A DNA stretch of 64,000 nt, taken from contig CP069393.1 in the NCBI GenBank assembly GCA_016887505.1, forward strand, positions 1,784,001 to 1,848,000, read 5' to 3'. Below the pieces are notes generated by a model. It did not search any database. It was not told where the DNA came from and saw nothing but the letters and a program-made list of their open reading frames with translations. Shown here one piece after another: positions 12,227-20,561 of the stretch (position 1 is its first letter; each line of letters opens with the position of its first letter). Source of the DNA: Clostridia bacterium. Lineage in GTDB: Bacteria; Bacillota; TC1; UBA5767. The translations under genes and the position numbers were made by a program.

Positions 12227-12883
12227 CTATACTTTTTCTTCATAATTCGGATAAAAGGCTTCCAAGCGATAAATTGGTTGACCCATTTCACGAAATTTCA
12301 GCTCATATTCGGTCATAATATCGTCGCTATCTTCCTCTGGTTGGTAGTCCAAACGGATATTCTTCATAGTCCAGCCACAAGCGGAAAACTCATTTAGGGA
12401 AAATTCGAAAAGCCCTCGGTTGTCCGTCTTAAAATGGATTTCTGCACCAGGTGCAAGTATCTGCTTGTAACGGTCTAAAAAATGGCAGAAGGTTAGACGG
12501 CGTTTGGCATGACGTCTTTTAGGCCAGGGATCAGAAAAATTTAAAAACAGTCTATCCACTTCACCTTTGGCAAAGGCATCTGTAATAAATTCTACGTCTG
12601 TATTGATGAGTCGTAAGTTTTTCGGCAACTTTGTGGCTGCTTTCTCAGCGGTCTTAATCAGCACCTCCGGCTCTCGTTCTACGCCTACGTATAAGACTTC
12701 TGGTTGGTTCAAGGCTTTGTTCGTCACAAATCTACCCTTACCTGAGCCAAATTCCGCATAAAGTTTATCGTAGCCTAACTTTTCTTTCCACTTTCCCTTT
12801 AGTTTATTCGGTTCTTCAACAACAAAATCTGCATATTTTTGGCAGAGGATTTCTGCCGCATTCTTTCTTCTTCTAATTCTCAT
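12227..12883 (-). CDS. trmB: tRNA (guanine-N7-)-methyltransferase
   Basis: Places m7G46 in the tRNA variable loop using SAM. The 218-residue protein has the SAM-binding FGSGKGRFV near residue 47, an acidic strand end at VGVERE, and the tRNA-binding/catalytic signature FSDPWPKRRHAKRRL near 122, with TDNRGLFEFS following. Length and motif order are standard. It is the last gene of recJ-HAD-trmB, starting 8 nt after the HAD gene. Confidence 0.96.
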   Translation of the reverse strand: MRIRRRKNAAEILCQKYADFVVEEPNKLKGKWKEKLGYDKLYAEFGSGKGRFVTNKALNQPEVLYVGVEREPEVLIKTAEKAATKLPKNLRLINTDVEFITDAFAKGEVDRLFLNFSDPWPKRRHAKRRLTFCHFLDRYKQILAPGAEIHFKTDNRGLFEFSLNEFSACGWTMKNIRLDYQPEEDSDDIMTEYELKFREMGQPIYRLEAFYPNYEEKV

Positions 12884-12891
12884 AATTCCTC

Positions 12892-13368
12892 TTAACTCTT
12901 CAACGTTGCGGACAACGCCTTCTCATTTAATAATAGCTCCAAGCCTTCTGTAGCACTGCGAACCAATAGGTCTGCGCCATCCAATATCTGCGTGCATAGC
13001 CCCTCGGATCCAAGTACTGCTAGCGCTAGATCGGCCTCAGCCAACATCTTCTTATCGTTTAGCCCATTGCCGAGTGCAATAACTTGTGCACCCGCTTGTT
13101 GCAGGGTTTCAACAAAATTTCTCTTAGCCTCTATTTGGTCAGTACTATCAATAATCTTGACCGCGACTGGCCATCCATCTAAGGCTGCCTCGACAGAGCC
13201 AAAGGTATCAGCCGTAAGGACCGTGATGTTCAAATACCCACTCAATTGCTCAATGCACTCTTTTACGCCTTCACAAGGTAAGCCATCTTCAGCAATGGTA
13301 CCGTTAAAATCTAAGACCAAATAATCAAAGCCATAAACCTTGTCTCCAGGTATATTTCTTGTCAGCAT
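12892..13368 (-). CDS. Small HAD-family protein (soluble P-type ATPase-like)
   Basis: A 158-residue HAD hydrolase of the group resembling the P-domain of P-type ATPases. Motif I is DFNGTIAEDG near residue 19, where Asp19 would be the phosphorylated residue; motif II is the Thr of TVLTADT near 50; the lysine is in VEAKR/IDSTDQIEAKR near 85; motif IV is GNGLNDKKML near 103, followed by VLGSEG. It has no cap domain and no membrane segments. The physiological substrate is unknown. It is packed between recJ (1-nt gap) and trmB, so it is co-transcribed with nucleic-acid genes, but the context does not identify a role. Confidence 0.82.
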   Translation of the reverse strand: MLTRNIPGDKVYGFDYLVLDFNGTIAEDGLPCEGVKECIEQLSGYLNITVLTADTFGSVEAALDGWPVAVKIIDSTDQIEAKRNFVETLQQAGAQVIALGNGLNDKKMLAEADLALAVLGSEGLCTQILDGADLLVRSATEGLELLLNEKALSATLKS

Positions 13369-13369
13369 G

Positions 13370-15205
13370 CTATTTCCCCTTTATTACTTCAACAGCGAGC
13401 GGTGAACCACATTCTTCTATACGAAATTGGATTGAGCGCTTGCCACGAAAAACATTAAAACTTGGTGAACCCAATATATCAAAACAAGTTTCGTCACCCT
13501 CAATACGCTGCCCAAAGGCCCAAAAATCCATGGTTTTACTGCCAATTTTCGCCTTCATTCTGGTATGCTTCCCATCGCGGCTATAACCCAGACTATCTGG
13601 TTTAAAAGAATGAACCCAAAATTTTGGACGTGGGAATCCTTGACCGAACGGTTCTAACTTTTCAAGGTCCTGAACTAAGGTCTCACAAATATCCTCTTTT
13701 CCAAGTTCCACATCAATATCTATATGCTCCACTACCTCTCCCGGGAAACAAATGGCCGCCTGGGTCTCCAGCATATTTTTTACCGTCTGGTAGTTATCTT
13801 CCGTTACTGTTAAACCACACGCTAGTTCATGCCCACCATATGCTTCGAGCAAACCACTTAGCTTGTCTAATTTCTTCTTAAGGTTAAAACCTGGTATTGA
13901 TCTACCTGAACCTTTAAAGCACCCAGCTTGATCCACGCCCAGTACTATTGCCGGTAGATAAAATTCCTTTTTCAAGCGTCCAGCTAATAAACCCACCACG
14001 CCTTCATGGAATCTGGCATCCGCCACAATCAAAATTTTCTTGGTCAAATCAATCTGTTCTAAAGCAATATCGTAAAGTTCCTCTACTGTCTTTTTTCTCT
14101 TATCATTTAGAGTCGACAGTTCCCGGGCCAAACTTACTGCTCTTCCCAAATTGTTCGTCGTCAGCAGTTCCACCGACTTCTCGGGCACGCCATTCAAACG
14201 ACCTTCCGCATTAATCATAGGACCAAACAAATATCCTAGATGATAGGCGTTTACAGGCGCTTTGTCAAGACCCGCCACGGCCCGAAGTGCTTCGATACCA
14301 GGACGCAGCTTTCGTTTTCCAACTAGTGCTGCAGGATCCATTAATTTTAAACCATTTTTTACCAGTATGCGGTTTTCACCCAAAAGTGGAGCAACGTCAG
14401 CCACTGTACCCATTGCTACCAAGTCTAACTCATGCAAAGCTCTTCTACCTTTACCCAGCCTTCTTGCTAAATCATCCAAAACTTTAAATAGAACACCTAC
14501 CCCTACAATATCCTTATTGGGATAGGGACAGCCAGGCTGTTTGGGATCGACAACGATGCAGTCTGGCAATCGGTCATTGGGTTCATGGTGGTCTGTGACT
14601 AGTACCTCTAGACCCAAGGTTTTTGCATATTCCACCGCTTCATAGCCCGCAATGCCATTGTCTGCTGTTAGAATTAAGCTTCCTCCACGTCTAGCAATAG
14701 CTTCTACACCTTTTTTGCCAATACCAAAACCTTCTTCAAATCGGTTGTTGATATAATAATCTACTTTAGCACCCAAGTCCCTAAGTATATTCAAGCCGAT
14801 TGCCGCTGACGTAACTCCATCGACATCGTAATCACCATACACTGTGATTTGCTCCCCCTCTTTGATTGCTCGTTCCAAACGTTCTACTGCTTGGTTTTGA
14901 TTTAGAAGTTTTTCCGTGCGCAAGGCACTTATGGGGCAGGTTATAAATTTCTCAATATCTACAATGCCTCTATTACCAAGAAGGGTCAGCAATTTAGGAT
15001 GCAATCCATTTTCATCCACTTTGCGGTTTTGAGTCACGCAGTGGTATTGAAACGATTTGCTCCTCCTTGTTTTTTCTTTTAATAACTGCTTTTTCTTTTC
15101 TTCCTGTTCTTTTAGGGCTATACATTCACAAACAGTTCCTTCGATAAAGGTTCTGCCACAATGCGTGCACACCTGGCGCACTACTGCTTTACTCGTTTCG
15201 TTCAT
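13370..15205 (-). CDS. recJ: Single-stranded-DNA exonuclease RecJ, with N-terminal Cys cluster
   Basis: 5'-to-3' single-strand exonuclease of recombination and mismatch repair. The DHH core is clear: YGDYDVDGVTSAA near 119, LTADNGIAG, VTDHHEPND and GTVADVAPLLGENR, then DHHA1 with FHEGVVGLLAGRL and GSGRSIPGFN, and the OB-type C-terminus LEPFGQGFPRPKFW. The 611-residue length includes about 60 extra amino-terminal residues with four cysteines (13, 16, 26, 28; CTHCGRTFIEGTVCEC), a possible zinc site not part of the usual RecJ core, followed by a charged helix. Heads the recJ-HAD-trmB set. Confidence 0.95.
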   Translation of the reverse strand: MNETSKAVVRQVCTHCGRTFIEGTVCECIALKEQEEKKKQLLKEKTRRSKSFQYHCVTQNRKVDENGLHPKLLTLLGNRGIVDIEKFITCPISALRTEKLLNQNQAVERLERAIKEGEQITVYGDYDVDGVTSAAIGLNILRDLGAKVDYYINNRFEEGFGIGKKGVEAIARRGGSLILTADNGIAGYEAVEYAKTLGLEVLVTDHHEPNDRLPDCIVVDPKQPGCPYPNKDIVGVGVLFKVLDDLARRLGKGRRALHELDLVAMGTVADVAPLLGENRILVKNGLKLMDPAALVGKRKLRPGIEALRAVAGLDKAPVNAYHLGYLFGPMINAEGRLNGVPEKSVELLTTNNLGRAVSLARELSTLNDKRKKTVEELYDIALEQIDLTKKILIVADARFHEGVVGLLAGRLKKEFYLPAIVLGVDQAGCFKGSGRSIPGFNLKKKLDKLSGLLEAYGGHELACGLTVTEDNYQTVKNMLETQAAICFPGEVVEHIDIDVELGKEDICETLVQDLEKLEPFGQGFPRPKFWVHSFKPDSLGYSRDGKHTRMKAKIGSKTMDFWAFGQRIEGDETCFDILGSPSFNVFRGKRSIQFRIEECGSPLAVEVIKGK

Positions 15206-15234
15206 GATATCCTCTCATTCATGTTGTAAAGCTC

Positions 15235-15243
15235 ATTATATCA
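15235..15243 (-). promoter_or_regulatory. Extended -10 promoter element of recJ
   Basis: TGATATAAT on the minus strand, 29 nt upstream of the recJ ATG; a TTTTTC lies 17 nt further upstream as a poor -35. Confidence 0.45.
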
Positions 15244-15258
15244 CAACCAATGCATGTG

Positions 15259-15289
15259 AAAAAACCACAAGCGGCTGGCGCTCGTGGTT
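15259..15289 (-). terminator. Intrinsic terminator of the glycosylation/S41 operon
   Basis: Stem AACCACGAGC / GCTTGTGGTT (one G-U pair, 7-nt loop) followed by a T tract on the minus strand, 5 nt after the protease stop. Confidence 0.85.
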
Positions 15290-15294
15290 TAGTT

Positions 15295-16800
15295 TTATTT
15301 GCTAAGGGTTACTTTTTGTGTCTCTGCATTGTAATCCACTTGGTAGCCCAGCTGTTCACCTAAAAAACGGGCCGGCAGATAGGTCCTGCCATCCTTCATC
15401 AGTAGGGGTTGGCCTAGTTCTTCTTTTACACCATTAACCCAAACTTCTCTTTCACCAGGAGAAAAAATCATCTCCTCCGTTTGCCCCGTAACGACTACCT
15501 TCTCATTTTCATACCGCACTGCCAATTTAAGTAATCCACAGGTATCTCTAAGGGGAACAACAAAGGCTCCTTGATTTAATGTGTTTTCAGCAGAAAGTGT
15601 TTTGGCATTCATGCCCAACAACACTTTTGGTTCATTTAAAACAAAGGTCATTTCTCCCGGTACAAAACTGTCTATTTCTTTTTCAATTAATTCTAGCGCA
15701 AAAATTAGTGGTTCATCCATATTCTCATCATCTGGAATATCTTCTACCAAATAGTCTGGACTAAGCCCAACACCATGAATCGGAGTATCTAAGGGGCCCT
15801 TAAACTCGGCCGTCGTCATTTTCAAAACATCATTATTGGGTAACGTAAAGATGGTTTGCATCACGCCCTTACCATAGGTTGGTTCTCCTACAAATTTTGC
15901 TTGCTCATTATCTACTAGGGCCGCGATAACAAGTTCAGATGCAGAAGCCGTCCCAGCATCGCCAAGAACAACTACGGGAACGCCTACACCAGGACTGGTG
16001 CTGCGGTATTGGTGGATTAGTTCATCTTGTTTATATATCTTGGTCAGTGTGGATTCCTTATCCAAAATTGTTGAGGCCATGGATAAACCAGAGGTTAACC
16101 GTCCACCAGTATTATCCCTAAGATCCAAAACAATTCCTTCCAGACCCGGATTGGATTCACGCATCTCTCCTAGCATTCTCATAAACCAAGCACCTACATC
16201 CACACCAAAGGTATTCACTTTAATATAGGCCACGCCATCTTCAGACAGCTCAGCGATCTTGCCACTCATGTCAATAATTGCTCGTTCCATGACAAAAATT
16301 ATCGTTTCATCTTCGCCCTCACGCTTCATCTCAATCACTACATTGCTACCAGGATTACCCCGAAGGAGAGGAACCAGTTCATTTAAAGCCAATGACTGTA
16401 CGTCTTGTCCGTCCACAGAAACAAACATATCGCCTACTTGAATGCCGGCAACTTCTGCTGGAGTTCCTGACAAGACACCATTTACAATGTTCCCTGTCTC
16501 TGTCGTGGCTAAGGAAACCCCTAAACCACCAAAGGTTCCTTCGACAATTCTATCAAAGTTTTCATATTCTTCTCTGGTTAAATACTCGCTATACTTATCC
16601 AAAGACAAAAGAATATCTTCCAAGTCAGCTTTTTCTAGATCTACTCCATCTAAATTCAAATAATACTCATTTTCTACAATAGTTCGAATTGCCTCTTCTG
16701 TTTCTTGGTCAATCTCTGCCGCCAAAGCTGGCAGGGTACTACCAAAGAGCATAAAAACACTTAAAACTAGCGTAATCATTTTTTTGTTCGTGCTTTTCAT
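15295..16800 (-). CDS. Exported S41 C-terminal processing peptidase with C-terminal stalk domain
   Basis: Serine protease of the CtpA/CtpB family, exported by the signal peptide at residues 1-28 (cleavage near ALA-AE). The order is an N-terminal helical region, a PDZ domain near 90-165 with GGLGVSLA and VNGVLSGTPAEVAGI, the S41 catalytic core with LDLRDNTGGRL, the Ser in TASASE (286-288) and the Lys in EPTYGKG (Lys311), and a last 60 residues like the copper-amine-oxidase N-domain (VWVNGVKEEL, GRTYLPARFLGEQLG). That last domain is often found on wall-facing proteins of Clostridia. It overlaps the upstream glycosyltransferase by 4 nt (ATGA), so it is produced with the surface glycosylation genes. 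Substrate unknown. Confidence 0.9.
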   Translation of the reverse strand: MKSTNKKMITLVLSVFMLFGSTLPALAAEIDQETEEAIRTIVENEYYLNLDGVDLEKADLEDILLSLDKYSEYLTREEYENFDRIVEGTFGGLGVSLATTETGNIVNGVLSGTPAEVAGIQVGDMFVSVDGQDVQSLALNELVPLLRGNPGSNVVIEMKREGEDETIIFVMERAIIDMSGKIAELSEDGVAYIKVNTFGVDVGAWFMRMLGEMRESNPGLEGIVLDLRDNTGGRLTSGLSMASTILDKESTLTKIYKQDELIHQYRSTSPGVGVPVVVLGDAGTASASELVIAALVDNEQAKFVGEPTYGKGVMQTIFTLPNNDVLKMTTAEFKGPLDTPIHGVGLSPDYLVEDIPDDENMDEPLIFALELIEKEIDSFVPGEMTFVLNEPKVLLGMNAKTLSAENTLNQGAFVVPLRDTCGLLKLAVRYENEKVVVTGQTEEMIFSPGEREVWVNGVKEELGQPLLMKDGRTYLPARFLGEQLGYQVDYNAETQKVTLSK

Positions 16801-18200
16801 TTTTTATCCTTTCTTACAATCAATCGAATGCCGCTCGCAAGCCAGGTCATGCTCCATGCAATGAGTAGGCAAAACAGCGGTACCATCGGAAACAGATAGC
16901 GGGGTTGTCCTTCAAATACAAAGAAGGTGGCAGAAAAGGTCAGCCAAATAAGCCAAATACTGGCTTGTCCTTTCAGGGCATCTCGTCGCCAGAACAGATT
17001 TGCCAGGGCCATCAACATATAGAAAACTAGTCCCCCTAATAATAATTTGTGGGCTATATCACTTACCTGATAGACCCAACCACGGTTTTCAAGGGGTCCT
17101 CCACTAGAGGTGTAGTCCACGGCAAATTGCACATCTGCAGCATTTTTGTAAACATGGTAGGTTTTTTGCAAACCTAGCTTGGCAAATTTTTGGGGATTGT
17201 TGAGAATCCAACGTTTTCCTTCTGCCCCTGCCAGTTCGTCCACCTTGATTTCATCCCAAAAACCTGTTTCCTCATTCTTCATACCGGCAATCGGGCTACC
17301 GGGAATTTTGAAGGGATCCTGCCAGTGTCCTTCCGCATAATCATTGTTATTCAAATACAAGGTAATACCACCGTTACTGGAAATGGGAATCACTTTATTG
17401 AATACCTGGTAGTTTCGTATGCTCCACGGCAAGATTGCCAGCAACATTACCAAAGCAATCATCACACTCCAACCCAATGAGCCAAACAAGGCCTCCCAAA
17501 ATCCGGACTGTTTTCGTTCTCTGCCTGGATTTTCATATACTCCAATGGTCTTATGTTTTATACCTTCAATCTGCTTTTGGTAGTTGGCTTCAATCTGCGT
17601 TTCTTTTTTATCTTCATGCCTACGTTGAATAAGAAGCATTGGAAATCCCAACATAAAGAACAGCATCATAAATGGCTTAATATAGGCAAGTACTGCCCCG
17701 CAAAGACCTAGTAGCAGGGGTTTACTCATCTTTCTAGTTTCTTTAGAAAAAAGTAGGAGGGTTAGTAAAAGAAAATAGGTAAACAGAATTTCTGTTGAAA
17801 TCACACTTGTGTAGACGATTTGTCTCGGCGAAAGTGCCAACAAAATTGCCGCAAGCAAGCCTGTTTCTGCACGAAAATATCGCTTCCCTAATAAATATAC
17901 CAAAAATACACTGTCTACACTAAGGAAAACATTCAGTATCTTGGGAGCCAACAAGTTTTCGCCAAATACTCGGTAGATGAGACTCAAATAGAAGGAAAAG
18001 CCAACTGGTTCAAAAGCAGTATAATGACCAAACAGCTTATATCCCTGCCCACTTGCAAGAGATACTGCTCCCAAGTGATATTTCAAGAAATCAAATACGG
18101 GAACGGTATCGCAGTAGAAAATCCATGCCAAGCGCAAAGCACTTGCAATAATTAATATGAAACCTAAGATAATATATTCATGCTTTATCGATTTTTCCAT
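16797..18200 (-). CDS. GT39-like polytopic glycosyltransferase
   Basis: Predicted GT-C membrane enzyme that transfers a sugar from a polyprenyl-phosphate donor to an acceptor outside the membrane (ArnT/PMT-like). The 467 residues hold about ten membrane segments; the first extracytoplasmic loop has the acidic FDFLKYHLGAVSLASG, where GT-C enzymes keep their catalytic Asp, and LSPRQIVYTSVISTEILFTY follows. A long soluble loop (about 275-370) lies before the last segments (FFVFEGQPRYLFPMVPLF). It overlaps the GT2 gene by 16 nt and the S41 gene by 4 nt. With GT2 and GtrA it forms a make-flip-transfer set. The acceptor, perhaps the S-layer proteins next door, is inference. Confidence 0.85.
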   Translation of the reverse strand: MEKSIKHEYIILGFILIIASALRLAWIFYCDTVPVFDFLKYHLGAVSLASGQGYKLFGHYTAFEPVGFSFYLSLIYRVFGENLLAPKILNVFLSVDSVFLVYLLGKRYFRAETGLLAAILLALSPRQIVYTSVISTEILFTYFLLLTLLLFSKETRKMSKPLLLGLCGAVLAYIKPFMMLFFMLGFPMLLIQRRHEDKKETQIEANYQKQIEGIKHKTIGVYENPGRERKQSGFWEALFGSLGWSVMIALVMLLAILPWSIRNYQVFNKVIPISSNGGITLYLNNNDYAEGHWQDPFKIPGSPIAGMKNEETGFWDEIKVDELAGAEGKRWILNNPQKFAKLGLQKTYHVYKNAADVQFAVDYTSSGGPLENRGWVYQVSDIAHKLLLGGLVFYMLMALANLFWRRDALKGQASIWLIWLTFSATFFVFEGQPRYLFPMVPLFCLLIAWSMTWLASGIRLIVRKDKK

Positions 18201-18925
18201 GGCACCGACTTTCTAAGTCTCATTCGAATCCGAAATAAATCGATGAACATATCGATTGAATCACGTATCGCACTCACTTTTGTTTCTTCAGAATTGATCC
18301 AAACAATGGGTACTTCCTGCACTGTATAGCCCAATTGTTCCGCCAAAAACAATACTTCTACATCAAAGCCAAAACGGTTTATTACCGCTTTTGGAAAAAT
18401 ATCTTCAACTGCTTCTTTTGAGAACAACTTAAATCCACACTGGGTATCGCGCATTTTAGTATGAAAAAGAAGCCTCACCAATAGATTGAAGGTTCTGCCC
18501 ATAAAAACCCGGTAAAAGGCCTGGGCTACTTGAACATCTGAGCCTTCGATGCTTCTTGAGCCGATGCTTACGTCTGCTCCCTTAATACTGTTGTCGAGGA
18601 GCTTGTCTAATTCTTCAATGGGTGTGGACAGGTCGCTATCGGAAAACAACCGGTAACGTCCCTTAGCGTGTAGCATCCCGTTTCGAACTGAAAATCCTTT
18701 TCCCTTATTTTCCGGGTTGCGCACGAGTCTAATTCTTGCATCCTTTTTTACCCATCCCTTAACCAAATCTACAGTTTTATCCGTACTGCCATCATCGACT
18801 ACGATGATTTCTGCCTGCCAGTCCTTGCCATCCAGATAGGCTATTATTTGGGTCAATGTCGGCCCCAAACGATTTTCTTCGTTATAGGCCGGAAGGATGA
18901 TACTCATATATATTTCTTCACTCAT
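18185..18925 (-). CDS. Dolichyl-phosphate-mannose-synthase-like GT2 glycosyltransferase
   Basis: Cytoplasmic enzyme predicted to move a hexose from a nucleotide sugar to undecaprenyl phosphate. The 246-residue protein has the GT-A signature IILPAYNEENRLG, IIVVDDGSTDKT near 38, the DxD-type FSDSDLSTPIEE near 90 and MRDTQCGFKLFSKEA near 155, as in DPM1/GtrB enzymes, but no C-terminal membrane segments, so it relies on GtrA or a peripheral helix (RIRMRLRKS). The ATG at 18925 overlaps the gtrA stop by 8 nt and has AAGGACG upstream; the open frame to 18964 is not used. The sugar cannot be predicted. Confidence 0.88.
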   Translation of the reverse strand: MSEEIYMSIILPAYNEENRLGPTLTQIIAYLDGKDWQAEIIVVDDGSTDKTVDLVKGWVKKDARIRLVRNPENKGKGFSVRNGMLHAKGRYRLFSDSDLSTPIEELDKLLDNSIKGADVSIGSRSIEGSDVQVAQAFYRVFMGRTFNLLVRLLFHTKMRDTQCGFKLFSKEAVEDIFPKAVINRFGFDVEVLFLAEQLGYTVQEVPIVWINSEETKVSAIRDSIDMFIDLFRIRMRLRKSVPWKNR

Positions 18926-19328
18926 GATTGTCGTCCTTTCCATCCGAAAAAACCATCTTCTCAAACACGAGAAATCGGCTCAGTATATAGTTCACTATGA
19001 TGACGATTACATTCATCAACACTTGACCCCAAAACTCATCGACCTGTGCTTTTTCCACAAGCAAAACTAGACCGATGTAATTTACCAAGAAGGCAAATGC
19101 TCTGGCTAAAAAAAATAGGAACATTTCTTTTTTAAAATTGCCCCTACTAGCAAATACATATTTACGATTGAATGCGAAAGCAAATAAAATAGACAGTGCT
19201 ACCGCAATGCTGACCGCAATTCGGTAATCTACACCCAAAACCAAAAGCGCCTTATAAACAATCAAGTTCAACAAGGTGGTGAGTCCACCAATAACCAAAT
19301 AGCTGCTATAATGAATCCATTTTTTCAT
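18918..19328 (-). CDS. GtrA-family polyprenyl-phosphate-sugar flippase
   Basis: A 136-residue protein with four membrane segments (about 8-28, 36-52, 70-92 and 100-118) typical of GtrA. Family landmarks are YLVIGGLTTLLNLIVY near the amino end, FAFNRKYVF at the second loop and ILSRFLVF near the carboxyl end. GtrA proteins are thought to move undecaprenyl-phosphate-linked glucose or similar sugars across the membrane. It lies between a heptose-kinase-like gene (3-nt gap) and the DPM-like GT2 (8-nt overlap). The context supports a lipid-linked sugar pathway rather than a stand-alone transporter. Confidence 0.88.
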   Translation of the reverse strand: MKKWIHYSSYLVIGGLTTLLNLIVYKALLVLGVDYRIAVSIAVALSILFAFAFNRKYVFASRGNFKKEMFLFFLARAFAFLVNYIGLVLLVEKAQVDEFWGQVLMNVIVIIVNYILSRFLVFEKMVFSDGKDDNHE

Positions 19329-19331
19329 ATG

Positions 19332-20306
19332 TCACTCTTTCTTATGCTTTAGATAGTCTTCTAATTCTTCCAATTCTTCTAAGCCAATGGCTGTCGTGCC
19401 TAATTTACCTTTTTTGATTGCTGCTCCTAGACAAGCCATCTTACAGCTCTTCTCTAGATCGGAACCTCCAACTAAAAACGCACCCAATACCGCCATGATT
19501 GTCGCTCCAGCTCCTGTAATATCTACCAGGTTATCGCACATGTTTTCGTATCTATGCATGCGGTAGTTGGCATCTAAAAGCAACAGGCCAAATTCAGAGC
19601 GGTCCACTAACACATTTTCCACTTTTAGAAGTGATTTCATTTTTTGCATGGCGATCTCAGCATCTTTCAGGCTTACAATCTGCATGCCTGCCCATTTGCC
19701 TAAATCATTCATGTCTGGCTTAATGAGATAGGCTCCATAGTAAGGCTGGGGGTTGCTTGCTCGCAAACTACAAAGTACCTTTTTATCTTTTCTCTTGCAG
19801 AGTCGAACTAAATAGGAAGCCATCTTGCTACTTAGAAATCCCTTACCATAATCTGCTAGAATGACCAGATCTACCTTCTTAAGTCTTGCTTCTATTTGCA
19901 ATAAAATTTCCTGTTCCACCTCAGAGTTCATGCTATCTAGGCATTCTCTATCCATACGGAATACTTGAACCTGATTGCCAGCCACAATTCTTGTTTTTGT
20001 GCTAGTTGGTCTTTTTTCATCTTTGACGAGTAGGTCTAAGTTAATGCCTTTTTCCTGCATAATACCTTGAAGCTTCATTCCTTGGTCGTCTGTACCCACA
20101 ATACTACAAAGCATCACTTCATTCTTCAAGCTAGCGACATTTGCAGCTATATTTGCTGCTCCACCTAGGTGGTATTCTTCATACTGGTATTCCACAATGG
20201 GTATGGGCGCTTCTTTGCTTACACGCTCCATTTTGCCATACACATAATGGTCCGCCATCGAATCTCCCACCACCAAAATGCTTTTATTTCCTTGACCTTC
20301 GTCCAT
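19332..20306 (-). CDS. PfkB-family, heptose-7-phosphate-kinase-like protein lacking the catalytic Asp
   Basis: Resembles RfaE/HldA D-glycero-D-manno-heptose-7-phosphate kinase over 324 residues: ILVVGDSMADHYVYGK near 10, YHLGGAANIAANVASL near 45-60, KTRIVAGNQVQVFRMDRE near 104-121, VILADYGKG near 148 and VDITGAGAT near 261-269. In the PfkB family the last motif is GAGD and its Asp is the catalytic base; here residue 268 is Ala (GCG codon). The substrate loop after residue 180 (LRASNPQPYY) also differs from the usual DPK. The fold is kept but phosphoryl transfer is doubtful, so it may be a pseudokinase, sugar-binding or regulatory protein. First gene of the glycosylation operon; AGGAGG precedes the ATG. 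Confidence 0.8.
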   Translation of the reverse strand: MDEGQGNKSILVVGDSMADHYVYGKMERVSKEAPIPIVEYQYEEYHLGGAANIAANVASLKNEVMLCSIVGTDDQGMKLQGIMQEKGINLDLLVKDEKRPTSTKTRIVAGNQVQVFRMDRECLDSMNSEVEQEILLQIEARLKKVDLVILADYGKGFLSSKMASYLVRLCKRKDKKVLCSLRASNPQPYYGAYLIKPDMNDLGKWAGMQIVSLKDAEIAMQKMKSLLKVENVLVDRSEFGLLLLDANYRMHRYENMCDNLVDITGAGATIMAVLGAFLVGGSDLEKSCKMACLGAAIKKGKLGTTAIGLEELEELEDYLKHKKE

Positions 20307-20333
20307 ATGGATACCTCCTAAATATATAACATT

Positions 20334-20342
20334 ATTATATCA
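20334..20342 (-). promoter_or_regulatory. Extended -10 promoter of the glycosylation operon
   Basis: TGATATAAT on the minus strand, 27 nt upstream of the PfkB-like start. A TGTCAC lies 18 nt upstream as a weak -35. Nothing else is recognised between here and the terminator at 20493. Confidence 0.45.
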
Positions 20343-20447
20343 TGCTTTGAACTGGATGTGACATAAAGTGCCATATTATGAGGAGCTAATGAGTAAAGAA
20401 AACCGCATATTTTGGTTCTCGCCTTTGAGTCATATTATATTATATGT

Positions 20448-20493
20448 AAACAAATAAAAGAAAGCCCAAGGAACGAATTAACGTTCCTTGGGC
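20448..20493 (-). terminator. Terminator of S-layer gene copy 1
   Basis: Perfect 12-bp stem (GCCCAAGGAACG / CGTTCCTTGGGC, 6-nt loop) followed by TTTCTTTTATTTG on the minus strand. Almost the same hairpin follows copy 2 at 23353-23382. Confidence 0.92.
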
Positions 20494-20561
20494 CAATCTT
20501 CATTTTATTCGCCTAACAATCTAGGCTACCTTATTTTTTACCACCTATAAGATAGTAACAG

